Notes: generated by a model not told the origin, from the sequence alone. Numbered from the stretch's first letter, positions 12,079-25,984 are shown. The stretch is DNA of 64,000 bases from Gymnogyps californianus (GCF_018139145.2 NC_059479.1:6014001-6078000); one strand, 5' to 3'. Numbers and translations: made by a program.

Positions 12079-15000
12079 AAAGTGTCTCTAGACTATACTG
12101 GTCTAACTACAATCATTATTGGTCCAAGATACATTGTTAGAAACATGTGAATTGAACATAAGGAGCTATCCCCAAGTGCAATGACTTCAGTACTTTGCAC
12201 TTACTCTTAACTTCGATGTTTAAAGCGTCATCGCTTTCACTGGAGATCCAGTGCTGACTGATCCAGCAAGCATTGCCACCTGCAGCTTAGCTCTCAGTTC
12301 TGTAGCACTAGCAAGTATCCGGCTGAACCAACAGAGCTCCTGTTTCTGCTTTTCTCAATCTATACACAATTCTTCTTTTTATTTCTGTAAGCATTCCACG
12401 TGTCTTTCTATAAAGAGAGAACACATCACTCCTGGAGTCAGGTGTAATAAAGCATAACTCGCCCCTTTACAGTATTACACGGTTTCCTTTTGTGATTCTC
12501 TCGCTCACCAATACTGTGCCAGCTCAGTGCCACAAAAGGAAAGATGTAAGGAGCAACTGTTGTCACAGATCACATAGGAAGAACTGGACGATTGCTTTGA
12601 TTATGTGGGGCAGGAATGTGACAGCAGCATTGCTACCACACACTCTCAGAGAAAGACCTGTTTGGCTGGTATTAAACAGATGCCTAATTGGAAAAAGTGC
12701 TGAAATAACATTTTTTAACATTCAAAGCTGCATTTTAGTAGTTACAGAAAACCTGTAGTGTTGCTTTATGCAAACTTACAATCCTCAGGGGTGATTATCT
12801 GACTTGAATTGCAGAATGAATTTTACATAGTTATAAAACTGTATAATGCAGCTTTGACAATCTATGTTTTATGTCAGCACTGTAAATGACTTGAGATGAA
12901 ATGGAACAAACCATGATAGTGCATTCCATTCCTTCAGGAACATAAGAAATGCAATGAAAAAGGTTTGGTTTCATTTTGCTCCCTATTTTAGGTTTACTTC
13001 GTCTGCAAATCTATCCATTAATACTTAAAAAGAAGCTGCTGTCCCCTAGTTTCTACTCTTAAAATCTTCCGAAACCAGTCCTTACTCCAATTCCTGCCAT
13101 AGACCCTTCAAAGAGTTTATGGTTTGGGTTTTTGTAAAGGACTTTAAGTAGTTGGGAAAAACTTTTCTAAGTGATAAGAGCTCCCTAGATAATGTAGAGA
13201 TGTCACACAGCGCTCAGATACTGAAATATACTGAATAACACGGCTAATAGATTGACTTATTTGATTGCAGATACTAATCAGGACACACATATCTTTGAAT
13301 TCTGCCTAAATTGTTTGACTACTGTATGAACAGTAGACTGTAAATTTAAGTGCTTTGTACATTTCCTCTAAGAAATAGCCGTTTTTAGTTACTTAATTTA
13401 TACACTGATCAAACAAATATTTTATTTCAGTGTAAAAATCACAGAGGCACTAATCAAAAGTATTTAGTTAATAATAAAAGAGAAGACAAAAGCCACTGGA
13501 ATGATAACATGGTTAAAGAGTTCTGTGAAAATTGTAATACTGTTTTAAAAGAAGTCAAATGTTTGATGTATTTTTTAAAAAACACCTTTCTTGATTTCAG
13601 TCAATATTAATCCCTAATTGATGAAATAAATGCTACTGCTGTTTCTCTTTGAAATGAATGGACACAAAAATGTTCAAAAGGAATCCTTTATAGACATCAC
13701 ATGCAGCCACATCAGAAACCTTAGGAAGTTAAACCACATCAGAGTGAGAACATTAATAGTGGCTTGAAATAGAGGCATTGATCTGTTGAAACTGAATGTA
13801 GACCAAGTAGCAAAAGAAAATCATACCAAAATTATTTCCTTTTTGAAACATACAATCAATTAATAAAATGAGAATATTATCTGAAAAATTATTTGGAAAT
13901 CCTTGTTAATTATAAATTTTTTTTAAAATGTCATTTCTCTAAACACTAGAATTCTGCTACAGGAATATCACGACGTCTGTTAAAACATACAAAACAAGTC
14001 CTTATTCTAGATAGTAGCAACAACCTACATGAACAGAAATTGAGACATAGTCAAGATTTCTGTTTTCTGAAGTGACTGTTGATTGTAAGATGCTCAGTAC
14101 GAGACAGGTTGTATAACCTTAGTTTTTCAAAGTTCTGAAAACTAAAAGGTTTCTCTAGTCAAGCTTATTCACTATTCAGCCTCTGAAAATGAATCCTAAG
14201 AGTTTTACTAACATTCACTAACAGACTTGGTCAAGGAGTTGTGAAATCCCATTTCACAGTACAGTCAGGTCTTTCTGAACTCATGCGCCAAAAAACATGC
14301 TTTAAAATGTTATCAGCTCCTTTGAGAGCTGTCTGCAAAGACTGCTTTAGAAAGTCAAAGTGGTAGACTACTGTAAGGCTTTACAAAGATGGATGTCTAC
14401 ATTTCAGTGATACATTCAGAGGAACAAAATTATAGAAATGTAGTTTGCTATTATAACTATGCATAAATGAGGTATTAAGTTGATAGCAGTATAATATTTT
14501 GAAGGTTCAAAACAGTACAGGAATGAATTGCATCCATTTTTAGTCACCATGAACCTGAATCAGGTTATACCAACTAGGTAACACTTCATCAGCAGGAATG
14601 ATACTGGATCATTTTTTTCTGTCACTTAAAAAACAACAACCCAAAACTTAACCTCGATCTCTTAGCTCCTAATTTTCTAATTTACCTCATCCCGCACAAA
14701 ACCCCAGGCCCCATTTGCCATTTATGCCAGGACCACTATCTAATTAAAGAAGGGCATGATGTTCTTAACAGAGTACTCAGGGTAATTGTCCTGTAACGTC
14801 CTCCTACTTGTTCTATGCCTTGTGTTTTTATAACATTACAAACTATTCAGTATAGTAATTGCTTTTCTTTAATGCTACCTCTTTCACAAAGACATAAAAA
14901 GGAACCATTAAATAAAATTGTTCCAGATGTATGGAGAATAGTTTTTTCTTTCTTTTTCTTGCTTTTCGTTTTACAAAGATATCAGGGAAAGTCAGGCAAA

Positions 15001-18000
15001 GCTGGATAATTCCAAAGATTCTGAAGGAATTCAAGGGTGAATTTTTTCAGCCCCTATTCTGAGCTTGCCAATTTTAATTGTCCAGTTGTTAAGCAACCCT
15101 TCCAGCAGTTCAGGCATTTCTCTCCACCTGCCACTGTTGGTGCACAGACTGCTGCCCTCCCCAGCAAGCAAGTCCTTCTGAAACTTTCAGTTTCAGCTTC
15201 TTCAGAGACAGTCTCTTTTCCATTCTCTTGGCACCAATACACTTCACACTTTCAGAAAGTTTTCGTTATACTTTGCAAGTGCTTTCTTACATAGATAGAA
15301 AAAGGAGGACAACAATATTAGACAGTTTTTAACAAAGCATTTCAGTTTTTCAGAGTGGGCAGTAATTTATGGAAAATAGTTTTCACTTTCCTCACTGTTC
15401 CATATACAGAAGAGAGATATACACTAAGGCTCTGCAGAAATGTGTGAATTCTTTCGCTGAATCATACCCTTTAAAATATAGGCATCAACACCCACCCAAA
15501 CAACAACAACAATTATGAATTAGGATTAGAGCTTTCATCCAGCAGTTTCCAACAGAGATGCTGATGAAGTCTCAGAGAAAATTTCCTCAATACTGCACAA
15601 GTGTGATTTGGAGTCCCATGGTCTCTACTATTTATTAGAAGTTGGTTTAGACCCACAGTAAAACTGTTCAGTCTAAATGGGCCAGAGGACACCTTGATTA
15701 GATATCCAGAGTAAACTCATGAAGGACTGTTAGGCTGAATACTTTTTAACAACAAACACCTTTACGGTAACCTTAGACTTTATGCTTTCTTGAGGATAAT
15801 GATTCAGTCCAAACCCGTTTTCTTTTTTTTCTTTTATGGTACACAAGTCTATTGAATGGAATACAGAATATACTCCAGTGAAGCAACTGGTTTCCGTGGA
15901 TACAGCTAAGATTACACTTCAGCATATTTTTTCTTGCAATTCAAAGCTTAGAGGAGCTCAATTTGCCTTATTAAGGAAAAAAAAATTCTTCAGTAGTCTA
16001 TCCAAAATGCAGACAAAGGAAAGCAAATGTAGCATTCTAAAGCAAGAAGTCTTATAAGGTCTGCTGCCCTTTTAGTTAGAGATCATTAAAAAAAGGTTAC
16101 ATACTTAAATATCTGGAAGAGAAACTTTTAATTTGAACATTGGGAGGATATGTGCAATTCTAATAATTATTTTGAAACTATAATATAGATTTAAATGTTT
16201 TCCCTCAAACATTTAAAATATTTTTATCAATATCTTGCCAAAATCCAGAATAATATGCTGCGTGGGAGATCTACTTTTCTTGGTACAGGTAGACTATAAC
16301 ATACCAGAGTAGAAAATGCTAATTTGTGAGGCTTTTAATTTAAAACAGGATTTAAAAAAATTAGTTGGCAATAAATGATTTTTTTTTAAATACTGAATAC
16401 AAGAAGCCATCTATTTTTCTTTCTTTCTTTAAACAATTAGGTGACCCAGTCAAAACTTTTGTCATTACTGTACAGTTCATAGACTCCCACATATTTCTGC
16501 ATCTCATCATTACTCTAGAATAGAAATATTTCTTCAGCTACAGATACAACTGTGATCTTTAAATGATTCAGTTACTGCAGCCTCAATTACTAAGATGCCT
16601 CCTTTGTTAAATGGCTTGCAGCAACCTCTGTTTTTATAAAAATTGTTAAACTGTAGGATTTGGCCCTATAAAGCATACGTATGTATTCTAGTGACATCTT
16701 AGGCAATTTCCTGTAGATTCTTGAATCCAAACAACAGATTTCAGAATTTTACATAGGTCACCAAAAAATCTATTATTTTTAGCTCCCACTGAGTCAGTGG
16801 AAGGCTAAACTTAACCACAACATGAAGAAATTCCTATTCAAAAGATATAATACAAGCATTGAAATTAGAAATTTACCGCTTCTCAAAAGTTTACATCCTC
16901 TTATTATGGCTTTTACTATTGCTTTATTCTAACGATATTGATTTACATTAAACGCTTACTATTTTGCTATTACCTCCCTTGCATGTTTAAAGAACAAACA
17001 TCATCTTTCTGCCCAATTTATGTTTGTTCAAGAAGTCTGCAATGTTGAAGTATTTTTATGATTTTATTTAATGAAGTATATTTCCTGAGTCTGCCTGCTT
17101 TTTCCCTAGTTGAATCACTCCGAAGACACTCCCAAACTTCTATCCAATTTAACATATCTGGTTCAGCTACTATGACACAATTCCTTTTTGCCTTTTGCCA
17201 GTGTATTGTTTGCTGATTAATAAAGGAGACAACTCTGTAAGACTACCTATCTGCTGAAAGGCTGTCATATTTCTTGATCTTCAGTTCTTATTCCAGACAA
17301 TGTCATGATAAAATTCAGTAGTGATCAAACTTCTGTTCTTTCATTAGGGCTCCCTTATCTATATAAACATTTCATGTTCTATCTTTCACGACGCCTAGAG
17401 GTTTAGAATAGTTGTATGCATTTTTTGCCACTTTTATCTTTAATCTTGATTCTAGTTGGTTCTTTATAGTTAGCCAGAGGCTTGGGGTTTTTTTGTTTTG
17501 TTTTGTTTTTAACTTCAAATACAACTTTCTGTTATACTTTCTGCACTGAATACTGACAAAGTGAAAGGAAGGAATAAGGGAAACACAAGGCAAGACTGCA
17601 TTAATCTGCAAAACTTACTGGAGATAAGTAAGTGGCTGCATAATTAATATTCTGCCAGGAGAAGGCCAAAGAGTATGAATTTTAATACATAAATAAAAAC
17701 TTGGGGATGTCTGCTTGTAGGGCTTGATAGTTATTTTGTTCATACAGGTTCATATAACTTCAAACTGCATTGAAAAAAATTATCTTCCACGTACACCTTT
17801 TGGTGAACACTTTGCAGAAGCTGCTTATATTTTAAGGAAAGTTTTGTTTGGTGTTTTGGTTTTTTTTTTTGAATGGACCATGTGACTTTGTATAGTTTTA
17901 CTTGCCTACACCATGAAAACATATACATATTTATCATTACCATACATCTCTTTCTGGGAGAAAAAACAGTCAAGAAACATATGCTCTTTATAACTGAATA

Positions 18001-20101
18001 CCGAATGACACATTTAATAGACCAAAATTGTAACATTCTATAATACCTTACAGTTTTTAAACTGAGTGGTTAAAAAAATTCTTTGCTTTTGAATTAGACT
18101 TACTAGAATTAAAATAGTTCTTCACTTATCGTACCCCTACTTGTAATCACTCATTCTATACTCAGAGATCTGAGAAATATTTATTTCATTGCTGTTGGTA
18201 AATGTGAAATATAAACCTAGATTATTAACTTAAACATTAATTTCAATGCATTTCATTTGAATTTCTACATTGGTATCTTATTAATCATACTGCAAATTAA
18301 ATGCATCAAAGCTTATAAATTATGCTGAATAAAGTTTAGTACAACAGTAGTACTGCACAAATCTTAGTATTACCATTTCATTGGTAATTACGACACATAA
18401 CATATATGATAGACTGTATATAAGACATATTATGATACATGATATAAAATATTTCATACATTAAAAAATCTCAAAACATTTCTTTTAACACAGCAAATTT
18501 TTTTTACTTCAACATAGTTGAAATGACTTAGTCCACATTTTTACTGTACAGTATTAATTATAGAAACTGCATTTATCTAATTGTCTCTTAAAAGTAAAAG
18601 AAGAAATAGTTTTATTTTAAAGGATTTAAATGCTTCTTTCCAGAATGAGATTTCATCAAAATGGCCACATTCCCGCAGAAAGTTGTGAACTCTCCAAAAT
18701 TGCCTTTTGTCACAAATAGCACTTCCATTAAAAATGTTGCGACTACTTCAGGCTATGAAGATTTTGGTACAAATTGTTGCAAAAAATGTACTTAATTTAT
18801 ACATACAGGGAAGGGAATTTTTCTTTCATTTAATGTTTAGGTTACAGAACATAAAAAAAAATTATTTTCCTTTTCTTAATTGAGCATAATAAGGACACAC
18901 ACTGGTGAAATAACCTATTATATTCAAACAAATATTTGAGGATTTTTTGCCTCCTGGTATTTTCCATCTCAAATATACAGCTTTATCATCTTAACTGTGA
19001 AATTACTTTCAGTCTGCTACTAAGCCCTGCCTTCTGAAAATAGCAAGTTTTCTATTTTCTTTTAGCCGCCAACTCCAATTGTCTGAAAATTGTTAACAAA
19101 TCTTAAGTCATTGGAAGAATTCAAGTAGCCTGTTTGGTAGATTATTGTTTTCTTCATGCCCACTGTAAAACAGTTATTGCCCATCTCTTCATCATCAATA
19201 CATTCTATGGCCCTTCTGTTTTGATTCAGCTCTGTCTATACCCCATAGAGCCCCTCATTTTATTTGCAGCACCTCATATAGTCTTTATATACCAGTGTGC
19301 CTGCTAGAGGCACTGAGTGGATAAAACCAGAAATTGTTTTGTGGTGTTTCTCAGTGGAGTATTACTCCAAGTTGTCCCCCCATCCCCTATACACTACTTG
19401 TCATGAAATTTGTAGGAACTTAATTATCTTGGAGACTTCTGTCCTTGTGTCAGATCTGGTTGAAATTGGCCAAGAGATTCAACATTTACTGAAGGGAGCA
19501 AGGGAGACCAGACAGAGAGCGCTATCACACAAAAACTGTTTCCTTAGGACACAAGGCTAAAATAACTGTGTAACAAATGGTTTGAAGGAAACTGTTTCGT
19601 GAATGTACCAATTAAATCACAGGCAAGTGATTTGTTTTGCATGTATTATCATAAATATGCTGCTTTACCCTTTGGAAAATCTCATTTAACTGCATTCATT
19701 TTAAAAGAACAATTTCAGTTTGAGTTTTGTTTTTGCGGAGCACTGAGGGGAAAATGTTCTCTTATCTTCAAATGTTATTAACTGGAAATAAGTGTAACCT
19801 ACGCTTTGAGGTCCTTATTGCAATTTAGATAGACAATTAGATATACAATACCAAAAAGAAAGAGAACTTTGTAGTAGAGATTTTTCTCCTGGTGCCCCAG
19901 GTGACTACAGTAGACTTCCTTCTGTGTTCAAATGATTAAGAACTACAATATCCTTCAAGCCATTTTTAGAAAGGTATTTATAATTGCAGTATCAAGTAAT
20001 ATAACTTTTAAAAAATTAGCTTATGACATTTACATACGATTGTGCTTTTTATAGGAAGGTAAGTTGTGTCCTCATTTGCAATAGCTATTCTATTTTTTCA
20101 G

Positions 20102-20225
20102 GGCTGGAACAGTGTACAATAGAGTAAACCAAATTCTTCTTTCACATAACTGGATACATGAAGAAGAATTTCGACCTTGGAGATTTCCAGTAGCTTCCGC
20201 TACAGACATACATCACTTTAACTAA
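20102..20225 (+). CDS. Candidate terminal exon, 40 codons, weak
   Basis: The acceptor-like GCTATTCTATTTTTTCAG ends at 20101. One base later a frame runs for 40 codons to TAA at 20223-20225, beginning AGTVYNRVNQILLSHNW, and the stop overlaps an AATAAA hexamer (20224-20229). No homology is recognised. An alternative donor (AGA then GTAAAC) would give a 22-nt exon. Chance is a serious alternative. Confidence 0.15.
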
Positions 20226-20240
20226 TAAAAATGTATGTCT
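20204..20240. repeat. Inverted repeat, 10-bp arms, 17-base spacer
   Basis: AGACATACAT (20204-20213) and ATGTATGTCT (20231-20240). It overlaps the end of the exon-like segment that stops at 20225. Confidence 0.75.
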
Positions 20241-22085
20241 CTGCTCTGTCACAAATCTATCCTTCAGGACAGTGCTGAAAATGAAATGCTTTATGCTGTG
20301 AAGTTATGTTAAAAAATCCCCTTCTGGTTAGATGCTCAAAAGGGACAAAAGATGACAAAAGAATCTTATCTCTTTTCTTGTATCCAGATGTTGCAAGCAA
20401 CTATACTCATAAAGTTTTTACAGATAGAAGGAGCTTTAATGATTTAGTCACACGGGACCCATGAGAAAGTTTGTGATTGTTTTGTGGTAGCTTGCATGTT
20501 GTAAGATGGGAAATAGTACATAGCTTGAACAAATACTTCTTTGTGAGCTAAATGACCTCCAAAATTAGAGGCATATAGCTATATTAAGTTTAGTTCAAAA
20601 GCATCTGCAGAATCATGCAGTTGTTAGAAGGTTGATTTAGATGTTGTTTTGTCTTCCACTTTGGAAATAATGCTGAGAAGCCAGAGTGGAGCAAAGAATA
20701 GAATAAAGAATTTTGGCATTCCCATACCATAAAAAGACAGGGAAAGGAAAAATCATAAATGCAAATTCATTTGCTTTTCCCCAATTTCTAACTGTATTAT
20801 TCAATCATGCATAGATTTTATCAACTGAAATGTATACCGTATGAGGTCTACAGGAGCTACTCTCAGAAAATTTCCTTATTTTTCACTCACGTATTTGCAT
20901 TGGCATCAGATTTTGGGGGATTCTGAGAGCATATAATGCTAGTGAAATGGTATTTTCATAATCACTGGAAATCTGCATAATTTCCTTTTGTTAAATGACT
21001 ACTTCAAAACATAGTGTGCTGTAGGCAACTCATTTTTCACTTCTGATAATTAGCTTTTGTTTAACAACATTGTTGTGTGTTTTTGTTGAAGTTGTATCTG
21101 GGCAGGAGATCTTGGTATGATGTGAGGGGATGACCCTGTAGAATGCCCTTGCTTAACTAGAGCCCCAGATTCAGGATGTTAATTGGCTACAGAGAGCAAT
21201 GTATACAGATAAATAGAAACAGTTTCCTCTGTTAACTGAAAAATTTATGTGGTAATTAAACTCAATTTAAGAGAATAAACATCAACAGTTTTTGTAAAAT
21301 AACATTTTTGCAAAAGACTAAGCACATTAAGAAATACCTAAAGGTCAATTTATGTAAGAATAATATGTTATCTTCACCAGGTTGTCACCAGATAACTCAG
21401 AATACATTTTTCTTTTCCGAAACAGAACTTCTGGGAGATTTAATAATCAGCTCTTGGAATGTAAAGATGAAAAACAACCAGACTAAACTAACAGTAGAAA
21501 ATGTGCATCTTTTCAGAAATCCAAGATTTCTGGAAGCTTATAGAGGAACTGAGATACCAAAAATCAGAAAATCACAGGTAATCAGAAAACCAGGCTGCTT
21601 TACTCTGTAGAAGTACATGCTTTACTCCAGTGTTTCTTGTTTGAGAGCACTGACTTCCTTTTTACCTGCATAATAATGATTTCTGTGTCATTGTCTTAAT
21701 TTTAAGCTTTCCTAGCAAATTCCACATTCAAACCTAAGGAACTCAGTAAAATACAGAAAATGCTGTCCTTATCTCATGGATCTCGGTCATTCAGTGTCAC
21801 CATGATCTACTGCAGGTTGACCCACTGGATCTCAGTTTGTCCACACAATACCTGTCTTTCTTTAATTGCAAATACAGGAAAGAGTAAATTGAACAAAATA
21901 ATAAGCAAATATTTTAAAATTAAAATTTACTTTAGAACTTATGTGATTGCTGACTAGAAATTTGAACTCAAGGTATGGATAAACTATATTATCTTTCTCT
22001 TTTTTTTTTTTAAAGATATGATCAATGGATAAATCAATACACATTCTTCAGCTAGAAATTAATACCAAGAAGGTTCCATTAGCAG

Positions 22086-22157
22086 GACACATGTTTTGTA
22101 GCAAGATCATTCCATTCAGCAGAAATCAGTATTCCAGACCCTAAAACTGGAAGTCCT
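22086..22157 (+). CDS. Candidate internal exon (72 nt, phase 0-0)
   Basis: An excellent donor, GTAAGTAT, begins at 22158. The 72 bases before it are open from an AG at 22084-22085 and encode 24 residues including FVARSFHSAEISIPDPKTGSP-like text. The segment is frame-preserving. Weak points: the acceptor (CCATTAGCAG) lacks a good pyrimidine tract, and the last exonic bases CCT are not typical. No homology is recognised. Confidence 0.15.
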
Positions 22158-22812
22158 GTAAGTATATTTCACTTAAACTATACAAATAGTATCAGAATAC
22201 ATCTCTTCGTTCACGGAAGTCAGTAGGGTAATCTTCATTGATAAAAGCCTTAAGTTAGGTTGTATTTCAAAATGATATCAAAATAACACAGATAAATTTT
22301 ATCTAGCTTATGTTCTACTCTACACACGCTATAGCCTGCAACACATCTGACTGATGTTATTTAGCTATGAAAAATGTAGCTACTTGATTGCCATAAAAGC
22401 TTATAACCTAGGTTTTATCAAAGAATTTTAAACCACCTAATACAGCCTGTTAAGTAGATGTTATATTTAAGTATTTGAAAAGTCACTTTTAACCCTTTTT
22501 TAAAAAACATGATTTGACTAACTGCTGAAAGACTAAGAGAAAAATAGTCATTAATGACACTGTTCAAAATGTGTTCAGACTACAAACATATGGAATGTTA
22601 TAAAATAAACCAGAACTTACTCACTTAACATATAAGTGAAAAGCTTATCTAAATGTCAGAGAAACTGTTGCAGATGTCAAACCAACTTTCTGATTAACTT
22701 CAAAAAGCTTCACAGGAGGATCTTTGACTTTCTTTTTTTGTTTGACCTTTGAAGTCATTTGGCCTCCTTTTTTTTGTCATTCCTCACTTCCTCTTCATCT
22801 TTCTTTTTTGAG

Positions 22813-23034
22813 GGAAACAATGAAACAGAAAAAATACCTTCCCTGAGGACAGCAGATGAAGACTTGAAGCTCCTTGCATTTCACTTGAGTCAAGCTCTGG
22901 AAGAGGATTATAGACTTGGTCAAGAGGGAAATGTTGTGGAAGACTATCAAGCCTGTCCATGTAGCACATTAAAAGACTCTTTCTCTCCACTTGACTCTGC
23001 TAATCCTTCCAGCCATTGTCGGTTTTATGCATAA
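22813..23034 (+). CDS. Candidate coding segment, 73 codons, unrecognised
   Basis: After a pyrimidine-rich stretch (22725-22808, many CTTCCTCTTC and TTTTTT blocks) an AG at 22811-22812 leads into a frame open to TAA at 23032-23034. The product is acidic in its first half, with blocks such as ADEDLKLLAFHLSQALEEDY, and ends Cys-Arg-Phe-Tyr-Ala. The frame also has an ATG further left (22759), but that part only encodes Phe/Ser from the pyrimidine tract. It reads more like real protein than its neighbours, yet I recognise no family. The acceptor GAG is unusual. It may be a last exon, an old gene fragment or chance. Confidence 0.25.
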   Translation, partial: GNNETEKIPSLRTADEDLKLLAFHLSQALEEDYRLGQEGNVVEDYQACPCSTLKDSFSPLDSANPSSHCRFYA

Positions 23035-24807
23035 TTTTCACACCATGACAGACTTTAAATTGAAATGCTAATATGAATTTGAGAAATCAATACAAACTTT
23101 TAATATCAAAATAGTTTTCTACAAAACATCAAAGAGTTTCTGTCAGATATTGTGGCAACTTCAATTTCGCTACCAGATTGTAAGCAAATGTGATTGACAG
23201 TACTTTGATTTTAAATTATATCATCCTATCCTTTAGACAACTGGGAAAACTGTTTTCTCACCGAACAGCAGTGCACCAGTATCCAAAGCTAATCTGAATT
23301 TGATTATATGGTTTAATTCTTAATTTGTCCCAATGCTTTACTATGTTTGCAGGAAAAGAAGAAAAAAAATTTCCATGGAGCTAGTATTTTTCATTCAGTT
23401 CATTCCGGTATTCTTAAGTCACAATACATGTAAATGGAAACCTCTTTTTTTTACTACTTAAAAACTAATAATAAGCCCAATAAGTTAAATGTTTCATAAC
23501 GGCATATTTTATGTATTTTGAAAGCAAGAAAATAGAAATTTGGAACACTAGTAAGCTGATAAAATAGTGGCCAACTTCCATTTATTACTAGTAAATCTTC
23601 AAAAAGAAAAACATGAGAATTTTTAAAATGGATGCATATATCTATAATGCCAGTGACTAAGGACAGTTTTTATAAGGATACTTTCTATCCTGCAATCCTT
23701 GCTCTGTGCCATGCTTCAGAGCTGCAGCAGAGTCTCACCCATTAAAAATTCAAAAATCAGAAAACATGATGTTTCATAATCCTGACACATTAACTCATGT
23801 TTCCAGTTTACTGATATAATTCTTTTTATTTCCAACTAAAGTAAATGCTGGCAAAATTAAATGTCTCAGAGGAAGACACAGACTAATTGAAACATACATT
23901 CTCAATTTAATGGAGTTGTAAATGCTTTCATGCTAGGTAGTGGAAGGTCAACTTCTTTAACTTTTTCCTACATGCATAATAGAAATAAATAGCGTTCTAG
24001 TTAAATCTAGCTAGTCTGAATTCCTAGAAACTCTTGTATCTAATTTTAGAATCTTTTATTGTCTAATACTGAAATTTTATGAAGTACAAAAGCATTATCT
24101 TTAATCATCATGCCAGATACACTTTAGAGTTGTTCATTGTGAGATCATAAATCTGTAAATTTTTGTTCTTACCTAAGAATTTTTCTAGAGTGTGTGACTT
24201 CTTACAGCTAAGAAAAAGTAATTTAGTTTTAAAGAGAGACAGCAGTGATTACGGTATGACCAGGCTGCATATATAATTATTTTAGAAAGCAATCTTTGAT
24301 GGAATTTATTATGAAGGTATTTATGAATCTTATACTTCTAACACAATTACTAGTAATTTTGCACTAATAGGCCCAAAATATCTTAAAAAAAAAAATCATA
24401 CAAAGATAAGTATGGTAAATATTAAGTAGCATGATTTCAATTTAGTTTGCTTTAAATGACAGTCAAAATGTATTTAAGATAGAAAATTTCAGACTCCTTT
24501 TCTACTGTTATGACTGACTACAGTTCAGTAGTTATTCTGAACAGTCCCATTCAGCCTTTGAGTCCCACATAACTTCTTTTGACTACAAAAAAAAAATCCC
24601 TTTGCACAGGATCAGATGTTTCAAGAAGAGCAGAAATGGGTGAATACATTCAACTATTCATATTGGTAGAAAAACAAAGGCAGTTGGACGAAATACTCAC
24701 AAATCCTTTCCATTCCCTAGAACGCAACTTTCATACAGAACTTAAAAATGCCATTGCAAAAACTTGTAAGCTATTCCATTCACTACTTAATAAATTATTA
24801 CAGTGTT

Positions 24808-24812
24808 ACTAT
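24808..24812. repeat. Target-site duplication, left side of LTR copy 1
   Basis: ACTAT directly before the TG end of the LTR. The right-hand copy at 25394-25398 is ACTAG, four of five bases identical. This supports a single independent insertion event for this LTR. Confidence 0.6.
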
Positions 24813-25393
24813 TGTCCTGGTTTCGGCTGGGATAGTTAATTTTCTTCCTAGTAGCTGGTATAGTGCTGTGTTTTGGATTTAGTGTGAGAATAATGTTGAT
24901 AACACGCTGATGTTTTAGTTGTTGCTAAGTAGCACTTCTCTTAAGCCAAGGACTTTTTGGTTTCCCGTGCTCTTCCAGCAAGGAGGGGCACAAGAAGCCG
25001 GGAGGGAGCATAGTCAGGACAGCTGACCCTAACTAGCCAAAGGGATATTCCATACCATAGGATGTCATGCTCGGTATATAAACTGAGGGGAGTTGGCCGG
25101 GAGGGGCTGATCGCTGCTCAGGGACTGGCTGGGCATCGGTCAGCGGGTGGTGAGCAATTGCATTGTGCGTCACTTGTCTTTCTTGGGTTTCATTTCTCTC
25201 TCTTTTAGTTATCTCCCTTTTCATTACAATTATTATTATAATAATATGTTATTTCAATTATTAAACTGTTCTTATCTCAACCCACGAGCTTTACTTTTTT
25301 TCCCAATTCTCCTCTCCATCCCACCGGGGCAGGGGGATGAGTGAGCGAGCGGCTGCGTGGTGCTTAGTTGCTGGCTGGGGTTAAACCATGACA
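24813..25393 (+). mobile_element. Solo LTR of an avian endogenous retrovirus (copy 1)
   Basis: A 581-bp long terminal repeat running from TGTCCTGGTTTCGGCTGGGA to GGTTAAACCATGACA, so it has the retroviral TG...CA ends. It is flanked by an imperfect 5-bp target-site duplication: ACTAT at 24808-24812 and ACTAG at 25394-25398. A TATATAAA box lies at 25075-25082 and an ATTAAA polyadenylation-type signal at 25260-25265, followed by TTCTTATCTCAACCCACGAG, a layout that fits U3-R-U5 on the plus strand. No gag, pol or env sequence, primer-binding site or second LTR adjoins it, so it is a solo LTR left by recombination between the two LTRs of a provirus. A 5-bp duplication is usual for class III (ERVL-like) elements, but I cannot assign the named family. 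It shares family and orientation with the copy at 49274-49878. Short open frames inside it are not genes. Confidence 0.9.
25075..25082 (+). promoter_or_regulatory. TATA box of LTR copy 1
   Basis: TATATAAA in the middle of the solo LTR, at the expected U3/R position. The matching box in the other copy is at 49538-49545. Whether it still drives transcription cannot be judged from sequence. Confidence 0.55.
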
Positions 25394-25984
25394 ACTAGGT
25401 AGCTTTTAAAACCAAAACGGAAAAAAGCTGAAAATCCTGCTGAAGGAATACATAGCACTTTACCATTATCTTACCAGAAGATATCATTTGTTTAATCCAA
25501 GAGAATCGTTAAAATGAAAAAAAAGGCTAATGTTGTCAGAAAGTCTTACCTAACTGCTAGCTATGATTCTGCATGTGTCTGTGACAATTTTAGAAGAGTA
25601 TATGATTTCAAAGATAAAAAGAAAATATAAATAGAAGGTATGGGTAGTTTGTACTAATTCAAGCATTCTTCAAACTCTGTTTATCTGTCACAGGCAATAT
25701 TAAGACTATTCTTCTATAACATCTTTGTTTATAAGCCCCAGATTTATTGCTTCTATTTCCTACCTGCACCCAAATTTTTAGCGAAAGTATCTCTTATGGA
25801 GTAGTTCTTTGTAGTTGCTGATGACACAGGCACGGTGTGAGACAATGTTATTAAAACAAAGATTCCTGTATTTCCCATTCCCACACTCAACATGAAGTGC
25901 AAAGACCATGTTTTTTCTTGTGCAACAGTCAAAATCATACCTTACCTACATAAATCAAACTTCAAAAAATAGATAGAGGCTCTT

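Larger units (their letters stand above)
4965..20101. other. Unique AT-rich non-coding sequence
   Basis: No supported gene or young repeat. It holds short palindromes (6119, 10784), short GTTT-type runs (about 9675 and 17487), a C-rich patch near 11085-11110 and the unrecognised frame at 11677. The segment 19380-19560 has the texture of an old interspersed repeat (TCAGATCTGGTTGAAATTGG), but I cannot name it. Confidence 0.55.
20241..24807. other. Unique AT-rich non-coding sequence with exon-like segments
   Basis: Besides the two exon-like segments at 22086 and 22813, it contains a T-run near 22000 and a short frame at 24579-24839 that runs into the LTR and so is not a gene. Confidence 0.5.

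Noticed and set aside
25033..25344. Open frames around 25.0-25.3 kb
   Set aside because: All lie inside solo LTR copy 1.
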